Assembly (NCBI GenBank): GCA_964386525.1
Contig: CAYLSO010000297.1
Span: 1-7,361 of the forward strand
From: CAYLSO01 sp964386525
GTDB taxonomy: Bacteria; Eisenbacteria; RBG-16-71-46; DASYSL01
Length of the DNA: 7,361 nucleotides
Reading direction: 5' to 3'
The notes under the pieces were generated by a model, which was given only the letters and a program-made list of their open reading frames with translations, made no database searches and was not told the DNA's origin. Position numbers and translations under genes: made by a program. Positions 1 through 6,230 of the stretch are shown here, one piece after another; positions within the stretch are counted from its first letter, which is position 1, and each line of letters starts with the position of its first letter.

Positions 1-158
1 GGCTGCGCACGGGCGACCGCGGGTGCCTCGAGCGCGCCGTCGAGTACAACTCCGACGACTGCCGCGCCACGCGCGTGCTGAAGGACTGGCTGGCCTCCGG
101 CCCGCACGGCGTGCCGGAGGAAGAGACCGCGGAGAGCTCCATCCCGGCTGCGGTCTGA
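1..158 (+). CDS. C-terminal fragment of a probable RNase H-like (YprB/TM0106-type) nuclease
   Basis: Only the last 51 codons are present; the frame starts at base 3 and ends with TGA at 156-158. The visible tail reads ...LERAVEYNSDDCRATRVLKDWL... followed by a short acidic end. The YNSDD segment (bases 45-59) fits the YX3D motif of DEDDy exonucleases. The combination of YN-x-DDC-x-AT and a closing DWL is typical of the RNase_H_2/YprB domain at the end of TM0106-type 'RecB-like' putative nucleases. If that is right, the final aspartate binds a catalytic metal and the missing N-terminal part carries the other acidic residues and perhaps a RecB-type nuclease domain. Family assignment rests on this short tail alone. 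It is separated from the next gene by about 55 nt with no clear promoter, so co-transcription with the protease gene is possible. Confidence 0.6.
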   Translation, partial: LRTGDRGCLERAVEYNSDDCRATRVLKDWLASGPHGVPEEETAESSIPAAV

Positions 159-202
159 ACCGTCGGGCGCTCCGCCCTCCCCCACGGAGCCGCCAGGGAG
201 AC

Positions 203-208
203 AGGTGA
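203..208 (+). promoter_or_regulatory. Shine-Dalgarno site setting the metalloprotease start
   Basis: AGGTGA lies 5 nt upstream of the ATG at 214, a near-ideal match to the 16S anti-SD sequence and spacing. An in-frame GTG at 205 sits inside this site. The GTG has only AGGGAG (195-200) at 4 nt, so the ATG is the better start. Confidence 0.6.
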
Positions 209-213
209 TCGCC

Positions 214-2184
214 ATGCGGCAACCAGCGTCTACCCCGCGTCGAACCCGAGCCGCCCTGCGCGCCGTGCTGCACGGCGCGGCGGCCTGGGGCCTGGGGCTG
301 GCTGTCTGGCCGGCGGCACCGGGCGTGGTGGACGCGGCGGCGGCCGCCGCGCGCGCTCCCGGCGCGGTCGCGCCCGCCGCCGCGCCGGGTACGCGCCTCG
401 TCGAGGGGCGCGTCGCGCGGCTCGAGTCGCGTCTCGGCGATGGCGGCTACCCGGTGACCGACATCGTGCTGGAACCGGGCGGCGAGCGCTTCACCATCCT
501 CGGCGGCTACCGGGACGGCGTGCTCTGGGTGGCGGAGGAGGAAGGGCGCTTCACCCCGGGCCAGCGCGTGCGCGTGCGCCTGGAGAGCGCGCCGCGCGGC
601 TGGCGGCTGGCCGGCGGGCGCGACGGGGTGGAGGTGCTGGAGGGCGCGTCACGGGCGGCGCCGGCGGCGTTGGCGGCGCCGGCCGTCACGCCCGCGCCGC
701 GCGTCACGGGTGCGGAGCCGTCCTCCGGGCCGGCGGTGGCCGACGACAGCATCGCCGTGGAGGTGACGGGCACGGGCTTCGGCGACACGCAGGGCCCGAG
801 CGGCGTGTTCTTCCAGGGGTTCTTCGAGCGCGTGCGCGCCCCGATCGTGGCGTGGTCGGACACCCGCATCCGCTGCCTCGTGCCGGCGCCGGGGCGCGAC
901 GGCTCGCCGCAGGTGCTGAGCGGCGCGGTCAAGGTGTGGACCCCGGACGGCGGCTGGAGCGACGGCGATCCGTGGTACGGCGGCGCCGAGTATGGCGTCC
1001 TCTTCCAGTACGCCGGCGACTCGTGGGCCGAGACCCGCCTGCCGATGGTCTTCCGCGTCAACCCGGACGGCTTCCCGTGGGCGGGCGAGGTGACGCGCGA
1101 CATGGTGGTGAGCGCCGCCGAGGCGTGGCACGCCGCGCCGTTCTCGTACGGGCGCTTCGTCTTCGGTGGTTTCACGGACCAGCGCGCGGCGCGCGACAAG
1201 GACAGCACCGACGTCATCGGCTGGACTTCCCCGTGGCCGCACAACCCGAACTGGATCGCGGTCACCTGGTCGGGCATCGACTCGCTCAGCGGCGAGCGCC
1301 TGGAAGCCGACATCGAGGTGAACGGCGACAAGCCTTGGTCCCTCGACGGCTCGGAAGATCCGGGGTCGTACGACCTGCCGACCACGCTGACCCACGAGTT
1401 CGGCCACTGGTTCCGGCTCGGCCACGTGCAGGAGCAGCAGCACGTGATGCTCGCCTACCAGGACGAGGGCGTGGTGCGCCGCTCGCTGCAGGAAGGCGAC
1501 CGGCAGGGGGCGGCGTGGATCTATCCGACCTTCGGCACGGCGGCGGCCTCCACCGACACCGTGTACCTGGGCGGCGAGGCGCCCGACACGCTGGTGCTGG
1601 CGGTGCAGATCGCCGACCGGCGCGGGCGGCCGCGGGCGGGGCTCGCGCCCGGCGACGTCTACGCAGTCGCCGAGTGGCTCGACGGGGAAGCGGGTCCCGT
1701 GGCCTCGCTCCCGGCCGCGCCGCCCGGGGTCCTCGTGCTCCTGCCCGATTCTCCGACCGACGCCGACGGGCGCGCGCGCATCGTCGTGCCGGGCTTCGAG
1801 GGTCGCGGCCGGGTGCGCTTCACGGTGGTGGGCGACGGCCGCTCGGTGCGCGAGCGGCCGGTGGTGTTCGTCACCGGGGCGGAGCGCGGCAGGCCGATCC
1901 CGGCGCTGGCGCTCGAATCACCGCGGCCGAATCCGGTGGTCGCGGGCGCCGTGCGCGCGCTCGTACGCTTGGGCGTCCCGGCGCCGCGGCTCACGGCCCG
2001 CGTGCTCGACGCTCGCGGCCGGCTGGTGCGCGTGCTGCACGACGCGCCCGCCGCCGCGGGCGAGTTGTGGCTATCGTGGGATCCGGCCGGGGGCGGGGAG
2101 GGCGCCGGCCCCGGGCTCTACTTCCTGCAGGTGCAGGGGGCGGGGCAGACCTCGACCCGCAAGCTCATCGTGCTCGGGCGCTGA
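214..2184 (+). CDS. Secreted matrixin-like zinc metalloprotease with IPT/TIG and C-terminal FlgD/T9SS-like sorting domain
   Basis: Predicted exported protease of 656 aa. Residues 1 to about 43 form a signal peptide (RRTR n-region, then an Ala/Leu/Gly-rich core). A beta-rich N-terminal domain follows at about 60-143. An IPT/TIG Ig-like domain spans about 162-266 (VTGTGFGD, then IVAWSDTRIRCLVPAP). The metzincin-type catalytic domain is about 277-438: zinc motif HEFGHWFRLGH at 394-404, Met-turn candidate at M412 in HVMLAY, and a closing EGDRQGAAWIYP as in matrixins. A second beta domain is at about 450-555. The end (about 567-656) has RPNPV, a D-RGRLVRVL strand, SWD, GLYFLQ and TRKLIVL, the pattern of FlgD-like/T9SS type A sorting domains that direct export or surface attachment. 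The eighth position of the zinc motif, normally Gly in HExxHxxGxxH, is Arg, so activity is uncertain. Fold and export are well supported; substrate is unknown. An alternative start is GTG 205, which adds three residues. Confidence 0.85.
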   Translation: MRQPASTPRRTRAALRAVLHGAAAWGLGLAVWPAAPGVVDAAAAAARAPGAVAPAAAPGTRLVEGRVARLESRLGDGGYPVTDIVLEPGGERFTILGGYRDGVLWVAEEEGRFTPGQRVRVRLESAPRGWRLAGGRDGVEVLEGASRAAPAALAAPAVTPAPRVTGAEPSSGPAVADDSIAVEVTGTGFGDTQGPSGVFFQGFFERVRAPIVAWSDTRIRCLVPAPGRDGSPQVLSGAVKVWTPDGGWSDGDPWYGGAEYGVLFQYAGDSWAETRLPMVFRVNPDGFPWAGEVTRDMVVSAAEAWHAAPFSYGRFVFGGFTDQRAARDKDSTDVIGWTSPWPHNPNWIAVTWSGIDSLSGERLEADIEVNGDKPWSLDGSEDPGSYDLPTTLTHEFGHWFRLGHVQEQQHVMLAYQDEGVVRRSLQEGDRQGAAWIYPTFGTAAASTDTVYLGGEAPDTLVLAVQIADRRGRPRAGLAPGDVYAVAEWLDGEAGPVASLPAAPPGVLVLLPDSPTDADGRARIVVPGFEGRGRVRFTVVGDGRSVRERPVVFVTGAERGRPIPALALESPRPNPVVAGAVRALVRLGVPAPRLTARVLDARGRLVRVLHDAPAAAGELWLSWDPAGGGEGAGPGLYFLQVQGAGQTSTRKLIVLGR

Positions 2185-2349
2185 GCGGCGCGCGGCCGCC
2201 GACCACCGGCCCGAAGCCGCACTGGGCCGGGTCGGGGATGGCGGCGAGAGCGGGCGAGGTCGTTTCATGCACGAGCCCTCAGGCCGGGACAGAGCTGGCT
2301 CCGGTGGGGTTTCCCATGATTCCCACGCCGGGGCCAGAGCACGTCTCAA

Positions 2350-2365
2350 GGAATCCGTGGTTTCC
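2350..2365. promoter_or_regulatory. Imperfect 16-bp dyad overlapping the lipoprotein promoter
   Basis: GGAATCCGTGGTTTCC pairs with itself at six of seven arm positions (one T-T mismatch) around a central GT. It overlaps the putative -35 hexamer at 2361-2366. That position would suit a repressor site, but one copy of a short dyad is weak evidence. Confidence 0.25.
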
Positions 2366-2389
2366 TCCCCGCGAACTCCTGGCTAGACT
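2361..2389 (+). promoter_or_regulatory. Candidate promoter for the lipoprotein gene, possibly giving a leaderless mRNA
   Basis: TTTCCT (2361-2366, three of six matches to TTGACA) and TAGACT (2384-2389, four of six matches to TATAAT) are separated by exactly 17 bp. Transcription would begin about 7 nt after the -10 box, at or next to the ATG at 2396, leaving no room for a Shine-Dalgarno site. This suggests leaderless initiation. The -35 match is poor, so the -10 box carries most of the evidence. Confidence 0.4.
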
Positions 2390-2395
2390 CCGCGC

Positions 2396-2953
2396 ATGAT
2401 TCGCCGATCTGCCTCCCCAGGTCGTGCCGGGAGCGCTCGGGCCGGGATGCCCCGCGCCCCGACGGTCCTGGCCGCGGCGCTGGTGTGCGCGGCGCTCGTC
2501 TCCTGCGCCGGCGGGGGCGGGGACGATCATCGCCGCCACCCGCTCAACTCCGGCGCGCTGCGCACCGCGGACGCGCTGGAAGCGCTCGGCGTGCTGGAGC
2601 GCTTCCTTCACTCGCTGGCCGCCGGCGACTTCTCCCTGGCGGCCGAGGACTTCTCCGGTGATCTCAAGCCGCTGCGCGACCTGATCCCCTCGGTGGCCCC
2701 GGACGACGCGGCAGAGCTGCTCGAGAAGTACTGCACGCAGCAGCGCGGCGCCTGCCTGCCGGCGAGGGTGACCGGCGGGCGCGCGCTCAGCCGCGACAGC
2801 TTCGTGTTCGACCTCGATCTCCTGGAGAGCGGCGAGCCGGTGGCGGTCGGAGACCCGCTGATCCCGCAGTCGCGCCGGACCAGCATCGTGTTCCGCGTGC
2901 AGCGCATCGGCACCCGCTTCTACGTGCTCGACCTGCCGCCGCGGCGCCTGTAG
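2396..2953 (+). CDS. Small secreted lipoprotein, NTF2-like appearance, unknown function
   Basis: A 185-aa protein that I cannot assign to a named family. A hydrophobic stretch (VLAAALVCAALVSC) ends in a lipobox with LVSC, Cys37 being the predicted lipidated residue, followed by a Gly-rich tether. The mature part begins with helix-like sequence (LEALGVLERFLHSLAAGDF, then an acidic SVAPDDAAELLEKY helix) and ends in beta-strand-like sequence (IVFRVQRIGTRFYVLDLPP). This helix-then-sheet order and the 'gDf..A' phrase are reminiscent of NTF2-like/SnoaL-type small domains, an inference from pattern only. Cys121 and Cys127 (approximate numbering) in YCTQQRGACL could form a disulfide in the envelope. 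The start is uncertain: ATG 2396 fits a leaderless transcript, while ATG 2447 would give a classic 20-residue lipoprotein signal but has its GGGAG 13 nt away. The gene stands alone, flanked by non-coding gaps. Confidence 0.75.
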   Translation: MIRRSASPGRAGSARAGMPRAPTVLAAALVCAALVSCAGGGGDDHRRHPLNSGALRTADALEALGVLERFLHSLAAGDFSLAAEDFSGDLKPLRDLIPSVAPDDAAELLEKYCTQQRGACLPARVTGGRALSRDSFVFDLDLLESGEPVAVGDPLIPQSRRTSIVFRVQRIGTRFYVLDLPPRRL

Positions 2954-3073
2954 GCGTCCGGGCGCGTGGGCGGGCCCGCGGCGCATTTGCCGGTTGCCTG
3001 GCGCGGGCGCCTCGGGGAAACTGACCCCGCTTGCGCCGCGGCCTGTCCCGCCGGCCAACCTGCGAGGCTCACG

Positions 3074-4768
3074 ATGGACCTGACTCCCGAACAGACCCGC
3101 GCCCTCATCGAGAAGGTCACGAGCGAGCTGGCCGCGCAGGGGCTCCTGCCCGAGTCCGCGCCGCCGGACGCGACCCGGACGGCGCCGCCGCGGGCCGCCG
3201 CCGCGGCCGCCGGCGATGCCCCGACCTGCGGCCTGGCCCCGTCCGATTCCGAGACCTCGCGTCACGTCGGCCGGGCCTTCGGCTCGCGCTCGCCCGACGG
3301 CTGGCTGGGGGCGCCGGCGCGGCCCGCCGGCCCCGCCTCGGCAGGCAGCGCGGCGCACGTCGCCGGCGCGGCGGTGCGGGAAGCGGCGGCGCGCCAGGCG
3401 GCGGCGCAGCCCGACCGAGCGCAGAACCTGGGGCCCAAGCAGATGCGCGGCGTCTTCCCCGACCTCGAGCCGGCGGTGCGCGCCGCCGCGGCGGCGCACC
3501 GCCAGCTGGTGGCGCTGCCGCTGTGGGTGCGCGCCGCGTGTCTCGAGAACGTGCGCCGCAAGCTGCGCGACAACGTGCGGCTGTTGGCCGAGCTGGCGGT
3601 GAGCGAGACCGGCATGGGGCGCGTCGCGGACAAGATCAGGAAGAACCTGCTGGTCATCAACCAGACGCCCGGCATCGAGGACCTCGAGCCGCACGTCTAC
3701 TCGGGCGACCACGGGCTGACGCTCACGGAGTGGGCGCCCTACGGCGTCATCGGCGCCGCCGGCCCGTCCACCAACCCGAGCGAGACCATCATCAACAACG
3801 GTCTCGGCATGGTCGCCGGCGGCAACACCGTGGTCTTCGCGCCGCACCCGTCGGCCAAGCGCGTCTGCCAGATCACCATCTCGCTGTTCAACGAGGCGGT
3901 GGCCGAGGCCGGCGGTCCGGAGAACGTCATCACCACCGTGGCCGAGCCGACCATCGAGTCGGCGCAGGCCATGATGCGCCACCCCAAGACGCGGCTCCTG
4001 GTGGTCACCGGCGGTCCGGCCGTGGTGAAGGAGGCGATGGCCTCGGGCAAGAAGGTGATCGCCGGCGGCCCGGGCAACCCGCCGGTGGTGGTGGACGAGA
4101 CCGCCGACCTCGTGGCCGCCGGGCGCGACATCGTCGCCGGCGCCTCGTTCGACAACAACATCATCTGCACCGACGAGAAGGAAGTCTTCGCGGTCGAGCG
4201 CGCGGCCGCGGCGCTCAAGGCCTCCATGCTGCGCCACGGTGCCTGGGAGGCCTCGGCGCTGCAGATCGAGCAGCTGCGCCGGCTGACGCTCGAGAAGGAC
4301 AACGGCCCGCGCCACCACTCGGTGGTGAACCGCGAGCTGGTGGGGCGCGACGCGGCGGTGATCCTCAAGCGGATCGGCGTGGCGGTCGGCCCCGAGGTGC
4401 GCATCATCCTGTGCGAGGTGCCGCCCGACCACCCCTTCGTGTGGACCGAGATGCTGATGCCCGTCCTGCCGCTGGTGCGCGCGGCGAGCGCCGAGGAGGC
4501 GATGGAGTGGGCGCAGGCGGCGGAGCACGGCTTCCGCCACACCGCCAGCATCTACTCGAAGAACATCGAGCGCCTCTCCGCCATGGCGCGGCTCATGGAC
4601 TGTTCAATCTTCGTCAAGAATGCGCCCAATTACGCCGGCCTCGGCATGGGTGGCGAGGGGCCGACCTCGTTCACCATCGCCTCGCCGACCGGCGAGGGAA
4701 TGACGACGGCGCGCACGTTTACGCGCAAACGCCGCTGCGTGCTGGTGGACTACTTCCGCATCGTGTGA
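3074..4768 (+). CDS. CoA-acylating aldehyde dehydrogenase (EutE/PduP type) with putative encapsulation peptide and long linker
   Basis: Converts an aldehyde (acetaldehyde, propionaldehyde or similar) to acyl-CoA with NAD+ and CoA, as in ethanolamine, propanediol and related microcompartment pathways. The protein is 564 aa against about 460-470 for EutE/PduP. Residues 1-23 (starting MDLTPEQTRALIEKV) look like an amphipathic helix of the kind that targets cargo to microcompartments. Residues about 24-120 are a Pro/Ala/Gly-rich linker. The catalytic part begins near G126 (GVFPDLEPAV) and carries ELAVSETGMGRV, PSTNPSETIINN, a GGPGNPPVVVDETADL segment, nucleophile Cys365 in SFDNNIICTDEKE, EMLMPVLPLVR, and the closing RRCVLVDYFRIV, all closely matching what I recall of E. 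coli EutE. Start ATG 3074 is preceded by GAGG at 6 nt; the frame is open further upstream (to 2966), but without conserved sequence. No shell or partner gene is visible, so the substrate cannot be told and no gene symbol is given. Confidence 0.9.
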   Translation: MDLTPEQTRALIEKVTSELAAQGLLPESAPPDATRTAPPRAAAAAAGDAPTCGLAPSDSETSRHVGRAFGSRSPDGWLGAPARPAGPASAGSAAHVAGAAVREAAARQAAAQPDRAQNLGPKQMRGVFPDLEPAVRAAAAAHRQLVALPLWVRAACLENVRRKLRDNVRLLAELAVSETGMGRVADKIRKNLLVINQTPGIEDLEPHVYSGDHGLTLTEWAPYGVIGAAGPSTNPSETIINNGLGMVAGGNTVVFAPHPSAKRVCQITISLFNEAVAEAGGPENVITTVAEPTIESAQAMMRHPKTRLLVVTGGPAVVKEAMASGKKVIAGGPGNPPVVVDETADLVAAGRDIVAGASFDNNIICTDEKEVFAVERAAAALKASMLRHGAWEASALQIEQLRRLTLEKDNGPRHHSVVNRELVGRDAAVILKRIGVAVGPEVRIILCEVPPDHPFVWTEMLMPVLPLVRAASAEEAMEWAQAAEHGFRHTASIYSKNIERLSAMARLMDCSIFVKNAPNYAGLGMGGEGPTSFTIASPTGEGMTTARTFTRKRRCVLVDYFRIV

Positions 4769-4772
4769 GCCG

Positions 4773-4800
4773 GGCGGCGGGGGCGCGCGTCCCCGCCGCC
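4773..4800 (+). terminator. GC-rich hairpin after the aldehyde dehydrogenase gene
   Basis: A perfect 10-bp inverted repeat (GGCGGCGGGG at 4773-4782 and its complement at 4791-4800) encloses an 8-nt loop and starts 4 nt after the stop codon. It should fold very stably. No T-run follows, so it is not a canonical intrinsic terminator. In such a GC-rich genome it may still end transcription or protect the mRNA 3' end. Confidence 0.5.
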
Positions 4801-4810
4801 GCCTCCCGGC

Positions 4811-4820
4811 GTCCGCGGAC
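4811..4820. promoter_or_regulatory. Perfect 10-bp palindrome at the -35 position of the rhodanese promoter
   Basis: GTCCGCGGAC is its own reverse complement and covers the region where a -35 element would lie relative to the TATAAT at 4836-4841. It could be a protein-binding site. Chance palindromes of this length are not rare at this GC content. Confidence 0.25.
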
Positions 4821-4835
4821 CGCCGCGCCATCGGT

Positions 4836-4841
4836 TATAAT
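4836..4841 (+). promoter_or_regulatory. Exact TATAAT -10 box of the rhodanese-MauE operon
   Basis: TATAAT stands out in a surrounding of nearly pure G/C. Transcription would start near 4848, giving a 5' leader of about 54 nt before ATG 4902. No TTGACA-like -35 hexamer is found at 15-18 bp, and there is no TGn extension, so it may need an activator or a different sigma factor. Confidence 0.55.
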
Positions 4842-4889
4842 CAGGTGTCGAGAGATCGCGCGCCGGACGCGCCGGCATCGTCTTCGATC

Positions 4890-4894
4890 GGAGA
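4890..4894 (+). promoter_or_regulatory. Shine-Dalgarno site setting the rhodanese start
   Basis: GGAGA lies 7 nt before ATG 4902. Together with the TATAAT at 4836-4841 it rules out the in-frame GTG at 4845, which would lie at or before the transcription start. Confidence 0.6.
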
Positions 4895-4901
4895 GCCGAC
4901 C

Positions 4902-5729
4902 ATGGTCGAGTGGACGCACCACGGGACGGGCGAGACGGGATCCCGTCTGGTCACGGGGATCCTGCTGATCGTCGTCACCGGATTCGCGCTGGGCGTCGCC
5001 TACAACGCGCTGCAGCAGCAGGCCAACCCGTCCAAGGCTCTGGCTTGGGTGCGCAAGGACGTCGCCCTCAAGAGCCTCGAAGAGTTGCAGGGTGCGCGGC
5101 CGCCGGCCGAGGGTCCCACCGGCGGCGCGGGCGTGGCGCCGGCGGAGCCGGCGGTGGTCAGCGGGGGCGCGGATGGGCCGCCGCCGACCGGGCAGCCGCC
5201 GCAGCCGGGCGGTCAGATCGCCGCTGCGGCGACGGACCCCGGGGCGCAGCCGGCGCCGGGGCCGGGCGCGCAAGCGCCGGCCGAGAAGCCGGTGGCCGTC
5301 GTGGCCCTGCCGGCGCCGGCGCTCAAGCCCGCGGACTCCCCGCCGGCGCCGCCGTTGCCCGCGATCCCCGATCTCAAGGAGCCGCTCGACGCCAAGCTCG
5401 CCACGGTGAAGCAGTTCTTCGACGCCGGCGCCGCGGTCATCGTGGATGCCCGCACGCCCGAGGAGTACACCGAGGGCCACATCCAGGGAGCGGTCAGCCT
5501 GCCGTTCGATGAGGTGGCCCGCGACCAGTCGCTGCTCAAGCGCTTCGCCGCGGGCGGCAAGCCGGTCATCGTCTACTGCGGCGGCGCCGACTGCGAGCTG
5601 TCGAAGGACCTGGCCTCGCTGCTCATCGACGCCGGGCAGCGCAAGGTGCTCGTCTACATGGGCGGCTATCCCGAGTGGCAGGGGGCGGGCTATCCGACGG
5701 TCAAGGGTGCGGCGGGAGGGGCGCGGTGA
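4902..5729 (+). CDS. Membrane-anchored rhodanese-like sulfurtransferase domain protein
   Basis: A 275-aa protein with one N-terminal membrane helix (about residues 16-36, LVTGILLIVVTGFALGVAY). A Pro/Ala/Gly-rich spacer of roughly 100 residues follows (about 55-155), then a rhodanese domain (about 158-270). The domain shows VIVDARTPEEYTEGHI (Asp182, Arg184, His193), the active-site loop VIVYCGGADCE with the catalytic-position Cys226 and a second Cys231, and the closing GGYPEWQGAGYP. Rhodaneses carry sulfane sulfur as a cysteine persulfide. The second cysteine five residues later could instead allow a disulfide or persulfide relay, which is inference. The helix plus flexible spacer suggests the domain sits outside the cytoplasmic membrane. 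The stop codon overlaps the next gene's ATG by one base (TGATG), indicating translational coupling with the MauE/DoxX-type protein. Physiological donor and acceptor are unknown. Confidence 0.85.
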   Translation: MVEWTHHGTGETGSRLVTGILLIVVTGFALGVAYNALQQQANPSKALAWVRKDVALKSLEELQGARPPAEGPTGGAGVAPAEPAVVSGGADGPPPTGQPPQPGGQIAAAATDPGAQPAPGPGAQAPAEKPVAVVALPAPALKPADSPPAPPLPAIPDLKEPLDAKLATVKQFFDAGAAVIVDARTPEEYTEGHIQGAVSLPFDEVARDQSLLKRFAAGGKPVIVYCGGADCELSKDLASLLIDAGQRKVLVYMGGYPEWQGAGYPTVKGAAGGAR

Positions 5730-6166
5730 TGGGCGCCATCCGCGGTTTCCTCGCGCACCGCATGACCGTCCGGCTGGCCCAGCTCGCCATCGGCGTGCTC
5801 TTCCTCGTCGCCGCGCTCGGCAAGATCGGCGATCTCTCCAACTTCGCGCAGCAGGTGCACAACTATCGGCTGGCCCCGCTGTGGAGCCAGAACTTCATCG
5901 CCATGGCGCTGCCGTGGGTCGAGCTGCTGGCGGGGCTGGCGCTGGTGCTGGGCGTGCGCCCGCGCGCCGGGGCGGTGATCCTGTTGGTGCTCATGATCGG
6001 CTTCACCGTGGCGGTGGGCGCGGCCTGGGCCCGCGGCCTCGACTTCGAGTGCGGCTGCTTCGGCAAGGCGAGCGCCTCGCGCATCGGGGCGCAAAAGCTC
6101 ATCGAGAACCTCGGCTGGCTGGTGGTGGCCGCGGTGGCGGCCGCCCGCCCGCGTTCGAGCATCTAG
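5729..6166 (+). CDS. MauE/DoxX-family four-helix membrane protein
   Basis: A 145-aa integral membrane protein with four predicted helices: about residues 12-36 (LAQLAIGVLFLVAALGKIGD), 52-73 (ALPWVELLAGLALVLG), 78-100 (AVILLVLMIGFTVAVGAAW) and 125-140 (LGWLVVAAVAAA). The pattern FLVAALGKI, an N-Y-RL-P segment, LPWVELLAGL and the closing CGCFG (Cys108, Cys110) matches the MauE/DoxX superfamily. MauE takes part in forming methylamine dehydrogenase and its disulfides; DoxX-type proteins relate to quinone or thiol redox chemistry. The CGC motif near a membrane face could be redox-active or metal-binding. The start ATG 5729 overlaps the upstream stop and has GGGAGG at 9 nt; GTG 5726, immediately before it in the same frame, is an alternative. 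Pairing with a rhodanese points to a shared sulfur or thiol task in the envelope. No methylamine-utilisation gene is nearby, so the mauE symbol is not used. Confidence 0.85.
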   Translation: MGAIRGFLAHRMTVRLAQLAIGVLFLVAALGKIGDLSNFAQQVHNYRLAPLWSQNFIAMALPWVELLAGLALVLGVRPRAGAVILLVLMIGFTVAVGAAWARGLDFECGCFGKASASRIGAQKLIENLGWLVVAAVAAARPRSSI

Positions 6167-6175
6167 CGCCCCGCG

Positions 6176-6230
6176 GGTCCCGGGTGCCCGGGTGCCCCGG
6201 TGCCCGGGTGCCCCGGTGCCCGGGTGGCCC
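6176..6230. repeat. Short GC tandem repeat, 8-bp unit GGTGCCC(G/C)
   Basis: From 6183 six head-to-tail 8-bp units follow each other: GGTGCCCG, GGTGCCCC, GGTGCCCG, GGTGCCCC, GGTGCCCG, and a degenerate GGTGGCCC. A seven-base relic (GGTCCCG) precedes them. The last base alternates G and C, making a 16-bp higher-order period. CCCGGG recurs at 6179, 6187, 6203 and 6219, so single strands can fold on themselves. It starts about 10 nt after the MauE/DoxX stop codon and may act in place of a terminator or be a slippage-prone tract. Confidence 0.85.

Noticed and set aside
507..1443. Two minus-strand frames of 292 and 264 codons opposite the protease
   Set aside because: No recognisable domain or ribosome binding site; they follow from third-position GC bias on the coding strand.
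852..2399. Plus-strand 515-codon frame within the protease gene
   Set aside because: Arg-rich translation with no motifs; the overlapping frame carries the signal peptide, zinc motif and sorting domain.
2994..3023. Sigma54-like or sigma70-like promoter before the dehydrogenase gene
   Set aside because: TTGCCT at 2994 has only a three-of-six -10 partner (GAAACT), and no GG-N10-GC arrangement with TTGC at -12 could be built convincingly.
2279..4540. Minus-strand open frame of 753 codons opposite the lipoprotein and dehydrogenase genes
   Set aside because: The translation is dominated by H, R, G, A, L without domain patterns, spans two well-supported plus-strand genes and their gap, and is the expected mirror of GC-rich codon use.
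4845..4901. Upstream GTG start adding 19 residues to the rhodanese
   Set aside because: It begins 4 nt after the TATAAT box, at or before the expected transcription start, and has no Shine-Dalgarno site; ATG 4902 has GGAGA at 7 nt.
3031..4968. Plus-strand open frame of 645 codons in another frame of the dehydrogenase
   Set aside because: Arg/Gly/Ala-rich low-complexity translation overlapping a clear EutE-type gene; a stop-poor alternate frame.
5675..5728. Upstream start for the MauE/DoxX gene inside the rhodanese gene
   Set aside because: The extra residues are Gly-rich and unlike the family, while ATG 5729 has a good GGGAGG site and the usual stop-start overlap.
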